NCBI GenBank assembly: GCA_022778785.1
Contig: JALFSO010000005.1
Span: forward strand, 1 to 36,354
Length of the DNA stretch: 36,354 nt
Reading direction: 5' to 3'
Source of the DNA: Dysosmobacter sp.
GTDB lineage: Bacteria > Bacillota > Clostridia > Oscillospirales > Oscillospiraceae
The notes under the pieces are model-generated. The model made no database searches and was not told the origin of the DNA. It saw only the letters and a list, made by a program, of their open reading frames with translations. Position numbers and translations under genes: made by a program. The stretch's first letter is position 1, and every line of letters starts with the position of its first letter. Below are positions 1 through 7,894 of the stretch, piece after piece.

Positions 1-18
1 ATGGCACACCTTCGCCGG

Positions 19-44
19 AAAAGCTATTCAGCAAAGCCAACGAA
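19..44. repeat. Copy 1 of a 26-base intergenic repeat
   Basis: This stretch reads AAAAGCTATTCAGCAAAGCC and onward, and matches 11278-11303 at 24 of 26 bases. It lies just downstream of the last cargo gene, where no long gene is visible. On the minus strand both copies can be read as the end of a short hydrophobic peptide (FFVGFAE or FFVGFGE, then stop). In this copy that peptide could begin at a GTG overlapping the stop of the gene ending at 71. Its role is unknown; it may be a shared leader in front of regulator genes. Confidence 0.45.
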
Positions 45-70
45 AAATAGCACCAGCAGATTGACATAGA

Positions 71-1108
71 TCACATTGCAGGGCCGATGGGCGGCGCCAT
101 ATCCTCCGCCATGCACTGTGCGCTGTAGTCAGCAAGGCTCATGCCCGTCTGCTGCTGGCAGTAGTCCTCCATCTTCGGAAGGAGGAGCGCCTGCTCCTCC
201 TCGCTGAGACAGTACTTGTAGTCCTGCTCGCTGCCATCGCCATGCACCAGGAACACTTCCAGCGTGTCGCAGACGCGGCGGTGCTCCATATCGTAGTTGG
301 CATAGATGTTCAGCCAGTCATCATTCTCATCGGTGCAGACGTGTGTGCCGAATACTTTGTCGACGTCGAAAGCGGTATCCAGATAGAACTCCAGCAGGTT
401 TTCGTTCTGCTCGATGTCCCCGCTGAAGGAGATGTCCCCGGTTCGGAGCATCCGGCTGCCGGTGAGATATCCAGGCTCAATTTCCTGGGTGAGCTGTTTT
501 CCATCGAGATGGTTGAGGAACACCTTCCACCGCTCCTCCAACGACGTATAGGCTCTCTTATTTGCATAGTAGGCGGCGCTGCTGACATCCCTGATTCGGA
601 AACACTGCCAGCCGTCCATGATATGGAGCGCGTTGAAGCGGCCGGAGTCCAGGTCGATGTCGAATGCCCCGGTCACCCGTCCGGTGTTCTCCAGCCGCTC
701 CGACACATAGTCATTGAACTGCTCACGGGAGATCTTCTCCCCGCGGGAAAACATTCCGGTGAACCGTGCGGGAGAGTTCTCAGGGGGCTTGCGGAGATAG
801 CTGCGCAGCCGGGCGGCCACCTGGAGCATCTCCAGATTCTCCTCGGCCACGAAGTAGGTATCGCCGCCGTCCTCCGTCACATGGAACACGGCGAAGCGGC
901 GGGCGGCTTCCTGCGCCTGCTTGTTCTCCTGCTCCTCCTGCCAGATCTCCTGGCTGATGCGGCTGTACTCCGTGTCCGGGATCAGGGCGTTGATGAGCTC
1001 GTCCAGGTGCTCATTGAGCTTGTCCTCCACTGTCTCACCTTTCAGCTGGCGGCTCAGCGCGTCGTACCATCGCCCGTCGAGCCATAGGGTGATTTCTCTA
1101 CTGTTCAT
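71..1108 (-). CDS. Conserved ICE cargo protein, unknown function (345 aa)
   Basis: The protein starts MNSREITLWLDGRWYDAL. The frame is open further upstream, but that part is only the shadow of the DUF6103-like gene. ATG 1108 is chosen because AGGAGG at 1118-1123 lies 9 bases before it. The N-terminal 90 residues are helical and charged; a mixed alpha/beta region follows, with aromatic stretches such as HIMDGWQCFRIRDVSSAAYY and ENDDWLNIYANYDME. There is no signal peptide, membrane segment or known catalytic motif. I recognise it only as a type recurring in clostridial conjugative elements beside DUF6103. It overlaps that gene by 11 bases, so the two are probably translationally coupled. It ends PPIGPAM, a weak version of the Met-rich tail seen on other cargo proteins here. 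Confidence 0.85.
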   Translation of the reverse strand: MNSREITLWLDGRWYDALSRQLKGETVEDKLNEHLDELINALIPDTEYSRISQEIWQEEQENKQAQEAARRFAVFHVTEDGGDTYFVAEENLEMLQVAARLRSYLRKPPENSPARFTGMFSRGEKISREQFNDYVSERLENTGRVTGAFDIDLDSGRFNALHIMDGWQCFRIRDVSSAAYYANKRAYTSLEERWKVFLNHLDGKQLTQEIEPGYLTGSRMLRTGDISFSGDIEQNENLLEFYLDTAFDVDKVFGTHVCTDENDDWLNIYANYDMEHRRVCDTLEVFLVHGDGSEQDYKYCLSEEEQALLLPKMEDYCQQQTGMSLADYSAQCMAEDMAPPIGPAM

Positions 1109-1373
1109 TGCGTGCATCCTCCTTCTGCGCAAGTGGTGCAACAGGACGCGGTTCCTGCTTCGGCTGGCTTGGCCGCGTCGGACGCTTGGGACGAACTGGC
1201 GCGGCTTTTCTGTCCAGAAACTCCCGCACCGGTTCAGGTACAGCCTGTTCATAGAGCTGCCGCAGGGCCTCCTCCATGCGTTTCTGGACGCTGGAATGCT
1301 CCTTCCCCAAATAGAACTCCAGCGCCTCCAGCCGCTCACAGTCGAAGCTGATTGTGATTTCACTTTTTTCCAT
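1098..1373 (-). CDS. DUF6103-like small protein (91 aa)
   Basis: The protein begins MEKSEITISFDCERLEALEF and is a small charged alpha-helical protein with a proline- and lysine-rich tail (RPKRPTRPSQPKQEPRP). The opening resembles the DUF6103 family of small proteins on clostridial mobile elements; this is recognition by eye. The beta-strand-then-helix start would fit a ribbon-helix-helix DNA binder, which is inference. ATG 1373 is preferred over TTG 1388, since GGAGG at 1382-1386 lies 8 bases ahead of the ATG. It overlaps the next gene (start 1108) and follows the 1391-2194 gene closely, so it belongs to the same transcription unit. Confidence 0.8.
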   Translation of the reverse strand: MEKSEITISFDCERLEALEFYLGKEHSSVQKRMEEALRQLYEQAVPEPVREFLDRKAAPVRPKRPTRPSQPKQEPRPVAPLAQKEDARNEQ

Positions 1374-1390
1374 GGTGACAGCCTCCAATC

Positions 1391-2194
1391 TTATTGCATC
1401 GTCATTGTCATGGCGGGGCTGTCCGCGACCCGCATTTCGTAGGGACCTCCAGCCCAGCGGATCCCAGGCAAATTCAGAAAGCAGTCGCCGGCCTCGTTCA
1501 TGATCGCCAGATCGAACTCTGACGCGTCCACCACACCCATGGGGTTATCCAGCCCAGCGCCGTTGTAGACCACGCAGAGCGCGGGCCAATCGGTTACCTC
1601 TGGATACCGCTCAGAGAGTTTCCTGAACAGCAGTGTATCCGTGACTTCTTCCGGCGTGGTCACCGCGCCGGATACATAGGCGCTCTCGCAGGGGCCGGTC
1701 TCCCAGCCCAGAAGGATACGGGTGAACCGAATGGGCATCCGGGCGGTCATGTGGCGGAGCATGGACGCCGACTGGTCATAGGCGTCGTGCAGCCCATTTG
1801 ACACGCCGGCCCACGGCAGATGGGAGGCCATGTCCTCCAGCAAATCCCGGACAACGGCAATCTGCCGCCTGCGGTCATCGCCGGCTGCTTCCACCGCAGA
1901 GAGGTAGCATTGCAGTTCCCGGATCGTCTCTTTCTGCGATTGAACTGTGGCAGGCTCTGCGGCAAAGCTGCCGCGGGCCTGTGCCAGCCGCTGGTCGAAC
2001 CGCTCCATCTGCTTTGGGTCAGGCCGCACTCCATCCAGCCGGGCCATGCCCTGAAGGATCGCGTCGATCCAGAACCGGCGTGTTTCCGACCAGGGCGGTT
2101 CGTCCTGCCGTTGGTGACGCTCGATTCCATTCTGCCGTTCTATGGCATAGGCGGTGAGGCCCTCTTCTGCAAGAGCAATATTAAAACTTGACAT
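1391..2194 (-). CDS. Conserved ICE cargo protein with Met-rich tail (267 aa)
   Basis: This is a soluble protein with no recognised domain. It begins MSSFNIALAEEGLTAYAIER. The first half is helical with a long charged stretch (KETIRELQCYLSAVEAAGDD), and the second half is mixed. It ends with the striking tail SPAMTMTMQ. Two ATGs (2200 and 2194) lie near AAGGAG; 2194 has the better spacing of about 8 bases. The open frame upstream to 2347 belongs to the broken small gene described separately. No signal peptide or membrane segment is seen. Function unknown. Confidence 0.85.
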   Translation of the reverse strand: MSSFNIALAEEGLTAYAIERQNGIERHQRQDEPPWSETRRFWIDAILQGMARLDGVRPDPKQMERFDQRLAQARGSFAAEPATVQSQKETIRELQCYLSAVEAAGDDRRRQIAVVRDLLEDMASHLPWAGVSNGLHDAYDQSASMLRHMTARMPIRFTRILLGWETGPCESAYVSGAVTTPEEVTDTLLFRKLSERYPEVTDWPALCVVYNGAGLDNPMGVVDASEFDLAIMNEAGDCFLNLPGIRWAGGPYEMRVADSPAMTMTMQ

Positions 2195-2196
2195 GG

Positions 2197-2347
2197 TCAT
2201 CTCTCCTTCATCGTTATCTGGGGAGCATCTGTCTGCGCCTCCGCCTGCTGGGTGTTCCAGCTTGCCTCGACCTCCCGCAGATAGGCCGGCCAAGTCCTGG
2301 TTCTCACCAAACAGGGGGCGCACATGGGGGAAGCCATAACTGTCCAT
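2197..2347 (-). pseudogene. Small ORF (about 49 aa) broken by a one-base frameshift
   Basis: An AAAGGGGG ribosome site precedes ATG 2347, and the protein starts naturally as MDSYGFPHVRPLFGENQDL. At the GG pair (2290-2291, CC on plus) the sensible reading switches frame by one base and continues PAYLREVEASWNTQQAEAQ to APQITMKER, with a TGA that overlaps the next start (ATGA at 2197-2200). Removing one base joins the halves seamlessly. Either this is a real inactivating insertion or a one-base sequencing error. An in-frame alternative start, MCAPCLVRTRTWPAYL, also exists but has a poor ribosome site. Function unknown. Confidence 0.55.
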
Positions 2348-2363
2348 GAGTCTGCCGCCCCCT

Positions 2364-3407
2364 TTATTGAATGAATTTCATGCTCTGAGCCTCCGGCTTA
2401 TAGGCATCGAGGACAGAGCGGAACTGCTCCAGCCGTTCCGGCTTCACGCCGTCAATCACGATCTCCGTGCCGTCCTCCCCGGCGCGGGTCTCCAGAACGC
2501 GGGCGTCCAGCACATCGGAGAAGCGTTTTCGCTCCGCACGGGTCAGTTCCTCCTCCTGTTCAAGGAATATCGGTTCTCCACCCTGGGTGTGGACGAGAGA
2601 CAGATCCTCGGCCAGCTCGTACTGGAGAATGTCCCGCAGAGAGATATCAGAGTTTTCCGGCAGGGCTATGACGGCACCCGCGGCCAGCATGGCCTCGACG
2701 GTGAGGTATCCGCGTGCCAGGATCTCCTCATTCGGCATTTGCAGGCCGTCGTGAAGAGTGGAGTAGATACCTTCACTTTCAAAAAGCTCACAGAACACCT
2801 CTACCGCGTCATAGAAAAGCCGGGTCTTCTGTTCCTCCGGAAGTTTGGCGAAGTAGCACGGTTTCTGGCCTTGAATCCTGGGACAGAAACTGGGGTGGTA
2901 CGCTATGTCGAGCCCTGTATCGGTCAGTACCGCCGAGGCTATCTCTCTGCGGCGTGTGAGCACATCCAGCAGCATCCCGTCCAGGCCGTTTCCTCTGCGG
3001 ATCGTGATCCCGGTCCGCTTCTCCAGCTCCTCGAAACTGACGCCCCAGTTCCCGTTCTCTGTGGCCTCCGTACCCTGCCGGACGATGAAGTCCGCCGCCC
3101 GCTCCAGTCTGGCGTTGAGGATATCCCGCATCCCCGGCAGATAGGCGGCGAGGCGTGGGTAATCATAGCCGTCGGAATAGACCAGCACACCGTCCTCGCT
3201 GCCCTGGCCCAGCGCCAGCAGGCAGTGGATGGCTCTGTTGTCGACGAACATCCGGCTTTTGTTCTCCGCAATGAACGGCTGATTTGTGAGCGGTGTGATC
3301 ACCAGCGCGGAAAACTCCGCCGTTGATAACTCCACCACCTTCTCGATTTGACAATCATCCATCTGAAAATTGTTGGGTCTGTTCAAGAGATTTGCTTTGA
3401 TTTTCAT
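2364..3407 (-). CDS. Conserved ICE cargo protein, possibly DUF6329-like (347 aa)
   Basis: The protein begins MKIKANLLNRPNNFQMDDCQ. The first 130 residues look like one mixed alpha/beta domain, including HCLLALGQGSEDGVLVYSDG. I associate such openings with DUF6329 proteins of clostridial mobile elements, but not firmly. The C-terminal half contains a helical segment (FLEQEEELTRAERKRFSDVL) and ends EAQSMKFIQ. There is no export signal. ATG 3407 is preferred to GTG 3410, with AAAGGA about 7 bases upstream. It sits between the M23 hydrolase and the broken small gene, in the same orientation. Role unknown. Confidence 0.8.
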   Translation of the reverse strand: MKIKANLLNRPNNFQMDDCQIEKVVELSTAEFSALVITPLTNQPFIAENKSRMFVDNRAIHCLLALGQGSEDGVLVYSDGYDYPRLAAYLPGMRDILNARLERAADFIVRQGTEATENGNWGVSFEELEKRTGITIRRGNGLDGMLLDVLTRRREIASAVLTDTGLDIAYHPSFCPRIQGQKPCYFAKLPEEQKTRLFYDAVEVFCELFESEGIYSTLHDGLQMPNEEILARGYLTVEAMLAAGAVIALPENSDISLRDILQYELAEDLSLVHTQGGEPIFLEQEEELTRAERKRFSDVLDARVLETRAGEDGTEIVIDGVKPERLEQFRSVLDAYKPEAQSMKFIQ

Positions 3408-3428
3408 CACATTTTCCTTTCCTCTGCC

Positions 3429-4496
3429 CTATGGCAGATAGCTGCGCGGGTTCGTCCGCTCCCCGTTGACCCGCACCTCGAAGTGGAGGTGCGGACCGGT
3501 GGACCGTCCGGTGGAGCCGGACAGGGCGACCACATCCCCTGCCTCCACCGTCCGGCCCGCCGAGGCCAGCAGTTGGGAACAGTGGCCGTATAGAGTGGAC
3601 AGGCCATCGCCGTGGTCGATGATGATATAGTAGCCGTACCCGCCCTGGTTGTAGGCGGAGACTGTCACCGTCCCCGGCAGGGCGGCGCGGATCGGCGTGC
3701 CGGTGGGTACCGCCAGGTCCATGCCGGTATGTCCCCGGCGCTCTCCCGTGATGGGGTCGATACGATTGCCGAACTCCGAGGTGACCACGCTCCGCCAGTT
3801 CTCCCCGATGGGAGAGCAGAAGCCGTCCGCCCCGATGAACGGCACATCCGAACCGGAAAAGCCGCTGCCGCTCCCGGTGTAGCCATAGCGGATCAGACTG
3901 TAGACGCTGTCCGCATTGGCTTGTTGATCATCGGTGGACTCTGTGCCCAGCACGGCGTAGATGTTCTTGTAGACCTGTGCCAGATCCTCGATAGGTACTG
4001 CCACGGTATAGGTTTCTTCTTCCTCTGTGGTAGTTCCATCTTCATTCGCTATGATTACGGTGCGGGTGCGCTCCTCATAGGTGACGAAGCAGTCCGCAAA
4101 CGCCCGGCAGTCCTGGCGGCTGGGACTTTCCGCGCCGAAGTACAGAGCATAAAAGATGGCCTTGACACGGATACCGTCAAGGCCATTTTCATCCTCTGCC
4201 TGTGCGTTGATTTCAGCGATGGCTCCATCCAGCAAAGCGAAACAGGTCTGCATCTCTCCGATATAGGCACGGTACTCGTCCGGGAGTTCCGCAGGAATCG
4301 TCCCGCCGTAGAAGCACAGCTCCACCACAGAGAGGTTGTGGGAGGCGGAGCCCGAACCCAGAGAGCATAAAAAGGCGATGAGCAGGATCACCGGAGAGAG
4401 GATGGCCACCAGCACCCAGCCCAGCTTCTTCCGGGTATTTTCATCCGAGAGGGCGGCGATGGCCGCTTTGACTACCGCGGCGGCTGTGGCGCTCAT
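3429..4496 (-). CDS. Membrane-anchored M23-family cell-wall peptidase of the conjugation system (355 aa)
   Basis: Residues 26-46 (GWVLVAILSPVILLIAFLCS) form one membrane helix. A roughly 170-residue extracellular region follows, then a C-terminal M23 (LytM-type) zinc endopeptidase domain from about 225. Zinc and catalytic residues are visible: H256 and D260 in GHTGMD, and H336 and H338 in GPHLHFEV. M23 enzymes cut peptidoglycan cross-bridges; here the likely job is opening the wall for the type IV channel, the role of VirB1- and NlpC/P60-type proteins in related elements (inference). ATG 4496 overlaps the stop of the ankyrin-like gene as ATGA, so the frame to 4619 is not used. It has no Met-rich tail, unlike neighbouring cargo. 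Confidence 0.93.
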   Translation of the reverse strand: MSATAAAVVKAAIAALSDENTRKKLGWVLVAILSPVILLIAFLCSLGSGSASHNLSVVELCFYGGTIPAELPDEYRAYIGEMQTCFALLDGAIAEINAQAEDENGLDGIRVKAIFYALYFGAESPSRQDCRAFADCFVTYEERTRTVIIANEDGTTTEEEETYTVAVPIEDLAQVYKNIYAVLGTESTDDQQANADSVYSLIRYGYTGSGSGFSGSDVPFIGADGFCSPIGENWRSVVTSEFGNRIDPITGERRGHTGMDLAVPTGTPIRAALPGTVTVSAYNQGGYGYYIIIDHGDGLSTLYGHCSQLLASAGRTVEAGDVVALSGSTGRSTGPHLHFEVRVNGERTNPRSYLP

Positions 4497-5887
4497 AGAC
4501 TCATGCCGCCCATGGCTGGGCCGTCCTGCTGTGGGCCGCTTTGCAGTTCTGACCAGTATTCGGACAGCGCATCCATGGTTTCCGCATGGCCGTCGCTCCT
4601 GCCGTAGGCCGCATCCCACAGGCGGTACTGCTCCAGATCCATGCCGCGATCCAGCAGCAGCTTGGCCGTATCCACCGCGTCATTTTGAATGCAGGCAGAG
4701 AGGGCGGCATAATCATCCAGTTCCACCGGCATCCCTGCTTTCAAAAGCCGCTCTGCCATCCATTCCAGATGACCAGAGAGCAAAGGACGGAGCACCTGGG
4801 AAATGTGACGGTCCGGCTGCGCCCCCTTTTCCACCAGCACCATGGCAGTTTGGAAATCCTGCCGCATGGCGGCCATGGGCAGCAGGCTTGGCGGTGCGGC
4901 GGCAATCTGCTCCGGGGTGCATCGCCGGAGCAGGTCTTTGGCGATCTCCTGATGATCGTGTCCATAGGCGTACTGGATGACCTCGCCGGGGAGCGTGGGA
5001 CGCGGCTCTGAGAGCCGGCTTTTCATCTGCTCCACCAGAGTCTGCACCCGCTGGCTGTCTCCCGTATCCACCGCCCGCTTGCAGGCGGTGAGGTAGGCTT
5101 CCGGCGAAATACTCCTTGCGTCGGCCAGCAATGTCAGAACCATCTTCCGTCCAACTATCCCCGGCCGTCCAGCCGCCTCCGCCAGCAGACTGTCCGCCTG
5201 ATTCGGCACCTTGGGGTAAAACTGCTTGAATGTTTCCAACTCGCCGTCCCGGATGGCCAGTACTGTTTTGTCATAGTCGCTCATGCGCAGGGGCCGCTGA
5301 CCAGCCGTGTCCATATAGGCGGTGATGCTCCCGGTCATGCGCCGTAGAAGCTGCTCGGTCTGGGACATGGCAGCCTCCTGTCGTTCCCGCTGCTCTGCCA
5401 GCGCCTGGATGATGGTACGCTGTTCCGCGGGATCCAGGTGGACGATCATGTCCTCTGGCTCCGGTCGTTCCCCCAACCGCATATACCGGGCATAGGTGCC
5501 GCCATCCCCGTGGAACGCCTTGGTGATGGCGGAGGAGATGAGAAACATCCGGTCAAGGTCCGCGCCGGTATCGCCCAGGGTCTTGCCGGTGATGAAGCTC
5601 CTGGTGACCGGCTGGCCGTTTTCATACCACTTCAGGTACACATCCAGATAGACGCCCTCGCTGCCGCCATAGTCGGTGGTACAGAAGATGTCTGCGTCCT
5701 GGGGGATCTCCCGGCCATTTTCCCACTCCTGAGCCAGCAGAAAATACTCGTCCGGCAGATAGCCCATGCCCTCCAGCCGGTATTTCAGTTCCTCGAAAAC
5801 CTCCTGGGCTGTGCGCTGTCCGGCACACTTCAGCTTGCGGGGGTCTTCCTCGGAAGGCTCCCATTTGTCCAATTCAATGGTTTTCAT
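4493..5887 (-). CDS. Ankyrin-like repeat protein with Met-rich tail (464 aa)
   Basis: The N-terminal 160 residues are a mixed domain of unknown family (FEELKYRLEGMGYLPDEYFL, FCTTDYGGSEGVYLDVYLKW). A helical linker follows, and from about residue 200 there are helix-turn-helix units typical of ankyrin-type repeats, such as MAAMRQDFQTAMVLVEKG, HLEWMAERLLKAGMPVELDD and NDAVDTAKLLLDRGMDLEQY. Ankyrin repeats bind proteins; no partner can be named. It ends DGPAMGGMSL, and its stop overlaps the M23 start. The ribosome site GGAG lies about 10 bases ahead of ATG 5887. The repeats are degenerate, so the fold is likely but not certain. Confidence 0.85.
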   Translation of the reverse strand: MKTIELDKWEPSEEDPRKLKCAGQRTAQEVFEELKYRLEGMGYLPDEYFLLAQEWENGREIPQDADIFCTTDYGGSEGVYLDVYLKWYENGQPVTRSFITGKTLGDTGADLDRMFLISSAITKAFHGDGGTYARYMRLGERPEPEDMIVHLDPAEQRTIIQALAEQRERQEAAMSQTEQLLRRMTGSITAYMDTAGQRPLRMSDYDKTVLAIRDGELETFKQFYPKVPNQADSLLAEAAGRPGIVGRKMVLTLLADARSISPEAYLTACKRAVDTGDSQRVQTLVEQMKSRLSEPRPTLPGEVIQYAYGHDHQEIAKDLLRRCTPEQIAAAPPSLLPMAAMRQDFQTAMVLVEKGAQPDRHISQVLRPLLSGHLEWMAERLLKAGMPVELDDYAALSACIQNDAVDTAKLLLDRGMDLEQYRLWDAAYGRSDGHAETMDALSEYWSELQSGPQQDGPAMGGMSL

Positions 5888-5905
5888 CTGATCAATACTC
5901 CTTTC

Positions 5906-6694
5906 CTATCCTCCGTCATAGCAGCCGCAGGGCATATCATGTTCCGGGAACATCCAGCACATGGCCATCTGATTTTTATCCGCCTCCACAAAGTCCCGCC
6001 AGGACCAGTTCCGCCCCAGGCCCTTGACACTGATGAGGTTGGGCTGGGCGTTGTCCTCGATGGCGATGGCCCGGTCAAAGAGATCCCGGTGGTTGTGGTA
6101 GAGGGTGCGGATCTCATGGTGCTTCATCGCGGGGCAGAAAAAGCAGGAGGACTTGCCGGGCAGCGGCAGGCCCTCCTGCTGGATGGCGGCAACGCAGTCC
6201 TCCCGCCCCCAGCCCCAGTCGATCAGGGGATATTCCATCTGGTATTTCTTATCCTGTATATCATAGACATAGGCGTGGGTCCTGCGCTGCTCCTCGTCGG
6301 CGTCATAGCCAATGAACTTGACTACCTTCTCGCCTCTGGCCCACACCTCCCGGCAGGGCGGATAGTTGTTGCAGAATTTTTCTTGCGGACCGGCCTTGTG
6401 CTTCAGGGAACACCTCTTGTAGCCATAGGCCAGAGCGGGGAGGGTGCCGGAACGGAGGCACTCCTGCTCCAGTGTCAGGCGGTCCCCATTCATGTCCATG
6501 TATTCTACCACTGTGATCTTCGGCATCCCGTGATTTATCAGCCACTGGTCCATGACGGACAGGTACTCATAGGTGTGGGGCTGCTCGCAGCCTGTATCCG
6601 CAAAGAGAATGAGGTCGGCGGGGATATTTTTGTGGTACATTCCAATCAGCATAGCGGTACTGTTTGTGCCGCCGCCATAAGAGATGACATTCAT
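5906..6694 (-). CDS. PP-loop ATPase, PAPS reductase / adenine nucleotide alpha-hydrolase type (262 aa)
   Basis: The protein opens MNVISYGGGTNSTAMLIGMY, in which SYGGGTNST is a PP-loop (SGGxxS-like) that adenylates substrates in the PAPS reductase, QueC and DndC superfamily. Further cysteines follow: KRCSLKHK in the middle and SSCFFCPAMKHHEI near the C-terminus, the arrangement seen in many phage and mobile-element PAPS-reductase-like proteins. True assimilatory sulfate reduction is unlikely without partner genes. Roles in sulfur or base modification of nucleic acid are possible but unproven. ATG 6694 has GGGAG 6 bases upstream. It follows the SLH metallopeptidase gene by 10 bases. Confidence 0.85.
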   Translation of the reverse strand: MNVISYGGGTNSTAMLIGMYHKNIPADLILFADTGCEQPHTYEYLSVMDQWLINHGMPKITVVEYMDMNGDRLTLEQECLRSGTLPALAYGYKRCSLKHKAGPQEKFCNNYPPCREVWARGEKVVKFIGYDADEEQRRTHAYVYDIQDKKYQMEYPLIDWGWGREDCVAAIQQEGLPLPGKSSCFFCPAMKHHEIRTLYHNHRDLFDRAIAIEDNAQPNLISVKGLGRNWSWRDFVEADKNQMAMCWMFPEHDMPCGCYDGG

Positions 6695-6704
6695 AGCTGG
6701 CTCC

Positions 6705-7805
6705 CTATTGCGCATTTGCGTTCTCAGGCCAGCCGAGTTCTTCGAGCTTCAGAAAGTATGCAAAGGTTTCCGGCGCGGCATCTGCCAGAGGGCGCATCCT
6801 ATCCTCGTTTTCACTCCAATCGATCCAATACTCAAAAAACTCCGCAAAATACTCCCGCGAATTGACTGTTGAGTAGTCTCCCAGTACAGCACGCGCGGAT
6901 CCCGACTCCTTCTCATAGAGCTTTTCCGTGGTGGATGGAAAGCCAATTACCTGATGATAGAAGTGCCCGAACTCATGAACGGTACAAGACGGCTCACGGG
7001 CATAGATCGTTTTTTGACGATAACTGGTCGCACCGGCGCACTGCATATTCAACTGCTCACTTAAATCGTCCAGATACTGACTGTCCAGATCAAACGACCA
7101 GCCGTGCGCTGTATATTCATCCAGAATAGCCGCGGGAATCTTTTTCATCTCGACAAGATAGGAGCCGAGATATACCTGATCAACATTATTGATGTTCAAC
7201 CGCTCCACCATCTCGGGGGGATCGACGTGCAGCCCTTTGGTACGGACCAGATAGATGATCTGTGCCGCTTCGCCGCGTGTGATACGTTCCAGTGGATCGG
7301 CATTTTCCGCGCACAATCCATTTTCACAGGCGATACGAACATAATTATCAGCGTCGCTCATGTATTCTCCGTCTTCATACAGCTCATAACAGTAAACGGG
7401 AATCCCCTCTGCCGCAAAAGCACTGGCATAAATTGCGCTGCGGCACATCTCCGTGTCTGGTTCCAGTACCGCACTCATATTGAGCCATCCCTCTTTGTAC
7501 GCAAGCTCGAGCTGGGCCTGCCCGAAGGGAATACCAGGAGTTTCGGGAACCTCCTTATCATAGGCACGGCAGATCATGACTGCCCACTGGCGGGTGGTGA
7601 TGACAGCGTCGGGCGAAAAGTTATTGTCCCCGGTCCCACAGGTGATCCCGTTTTCAGCCGCAAAGGAAATGCCCTCATACCAAGGGGATTCCGCGCTGAC
7701 ATCCCGGAATCCCGGATCATTGGCCGCAGATGCTGGGGCGGTCAGCTGCATACACAGGGCTGCGGTCAGCATGAAAAAAGATAATATGGTATAGATTCGT
7801 TTCAT
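6705..7805 (-). CDS. Secreted SLH-domain protein with lethal-factor-like zinc metallopeptidase domain (366 aa)
   Basis: A signal peptide (residues 1-27, ending APASA) is followed by about three S-layer-homology segments (30-82, 95-135, 150-187), of which the first, DPGFRDVSAESPWYEGISFA, is the clearest. The C-terminal half carries an HExxH zinc site, H277-E-F-G-H281. About 40 residues later comes REYFAEFFEYW (317-327), which resembles the glutamate segment of anthrax lethal-factor-type (ATLF) peptidases. The likely product is a surface-bound protease displayed through SLH binding to secondary wall polymer; its substrate is unknown. The AAAGGA site is 6 bases before ATG 7805. A hairpin terminator separates it from VirB4. 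Its base composition looks less GC-rich than its neighbours, which hints at later acquisition. Confidence 0.87.
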   Translation of the reverse strand: MKRIYTILSFFMLTAALCMQLTAPASAANDPGFRDVSAESPWYEGISFAAENGITCGTGDNNFSPDAVITTRQWAVMICRAYDKEVPETPGIPFGQAQLELAYKEGWLNMSAVLEPDTEMCRSAIYASAFAAEGIPVYCYELYEDGEYMSDADNYVRIACENGLCAENADPLERITRGEAAQIIYLVRTKGLHVDPPEMVERLNINNVDQVYLGSYLVEMKKIPAAILDEYTAHGWSFDLDSQYLDDLSEQLNMQCAGATSYRQKTIYAREPSCTVHEFGHFYHQVIGFPSTTEKLYEKESGSARAVLGDYSTVNSREYFAEFFEYWIDWSENEDRMRPLADAAPETFAYFLKLEELGWPENANAQ

Positions 7806-7816
7806 TGATGTTCCTT

Positions 7817-7860
7817 TCCAAAAAGAAAACAGCCTGGAAGCCGCTTGGCAATTTCCAGGC
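7817..7860 (-). terminator. Intrinsic terminator after the VirB4 gene
   Basis: Arms GCCTGGAA (7832-7839) and TTCCAGGC (7853-7860) pair, with an inner GCC/GGC pairing. On the minus strand the stem is followed by TGTTTTCTTTTT. It lies in the 89-base gap between VirB4 and the SLH metallopeptidase, so the latter may need its own promoter or read-through. Confidence 0.75.
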
Positions 7861-7894
7861 CATTGGTTCGGAATGAGCTCACTAACTTACGGGT

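Noticed and set aside
242-1087. Long plus-strand open frames opposite minus-strand genes (for example 242-1087, 5438-6865, 7943-9535, 19642-20874)
   Set aside because: They lie fully opposite well-supported minus-strand genes, have no ribosome sites, and show the His/Gly/Val/Leu-rich composition typical of antisense shadows in GC-rich coding DNA.
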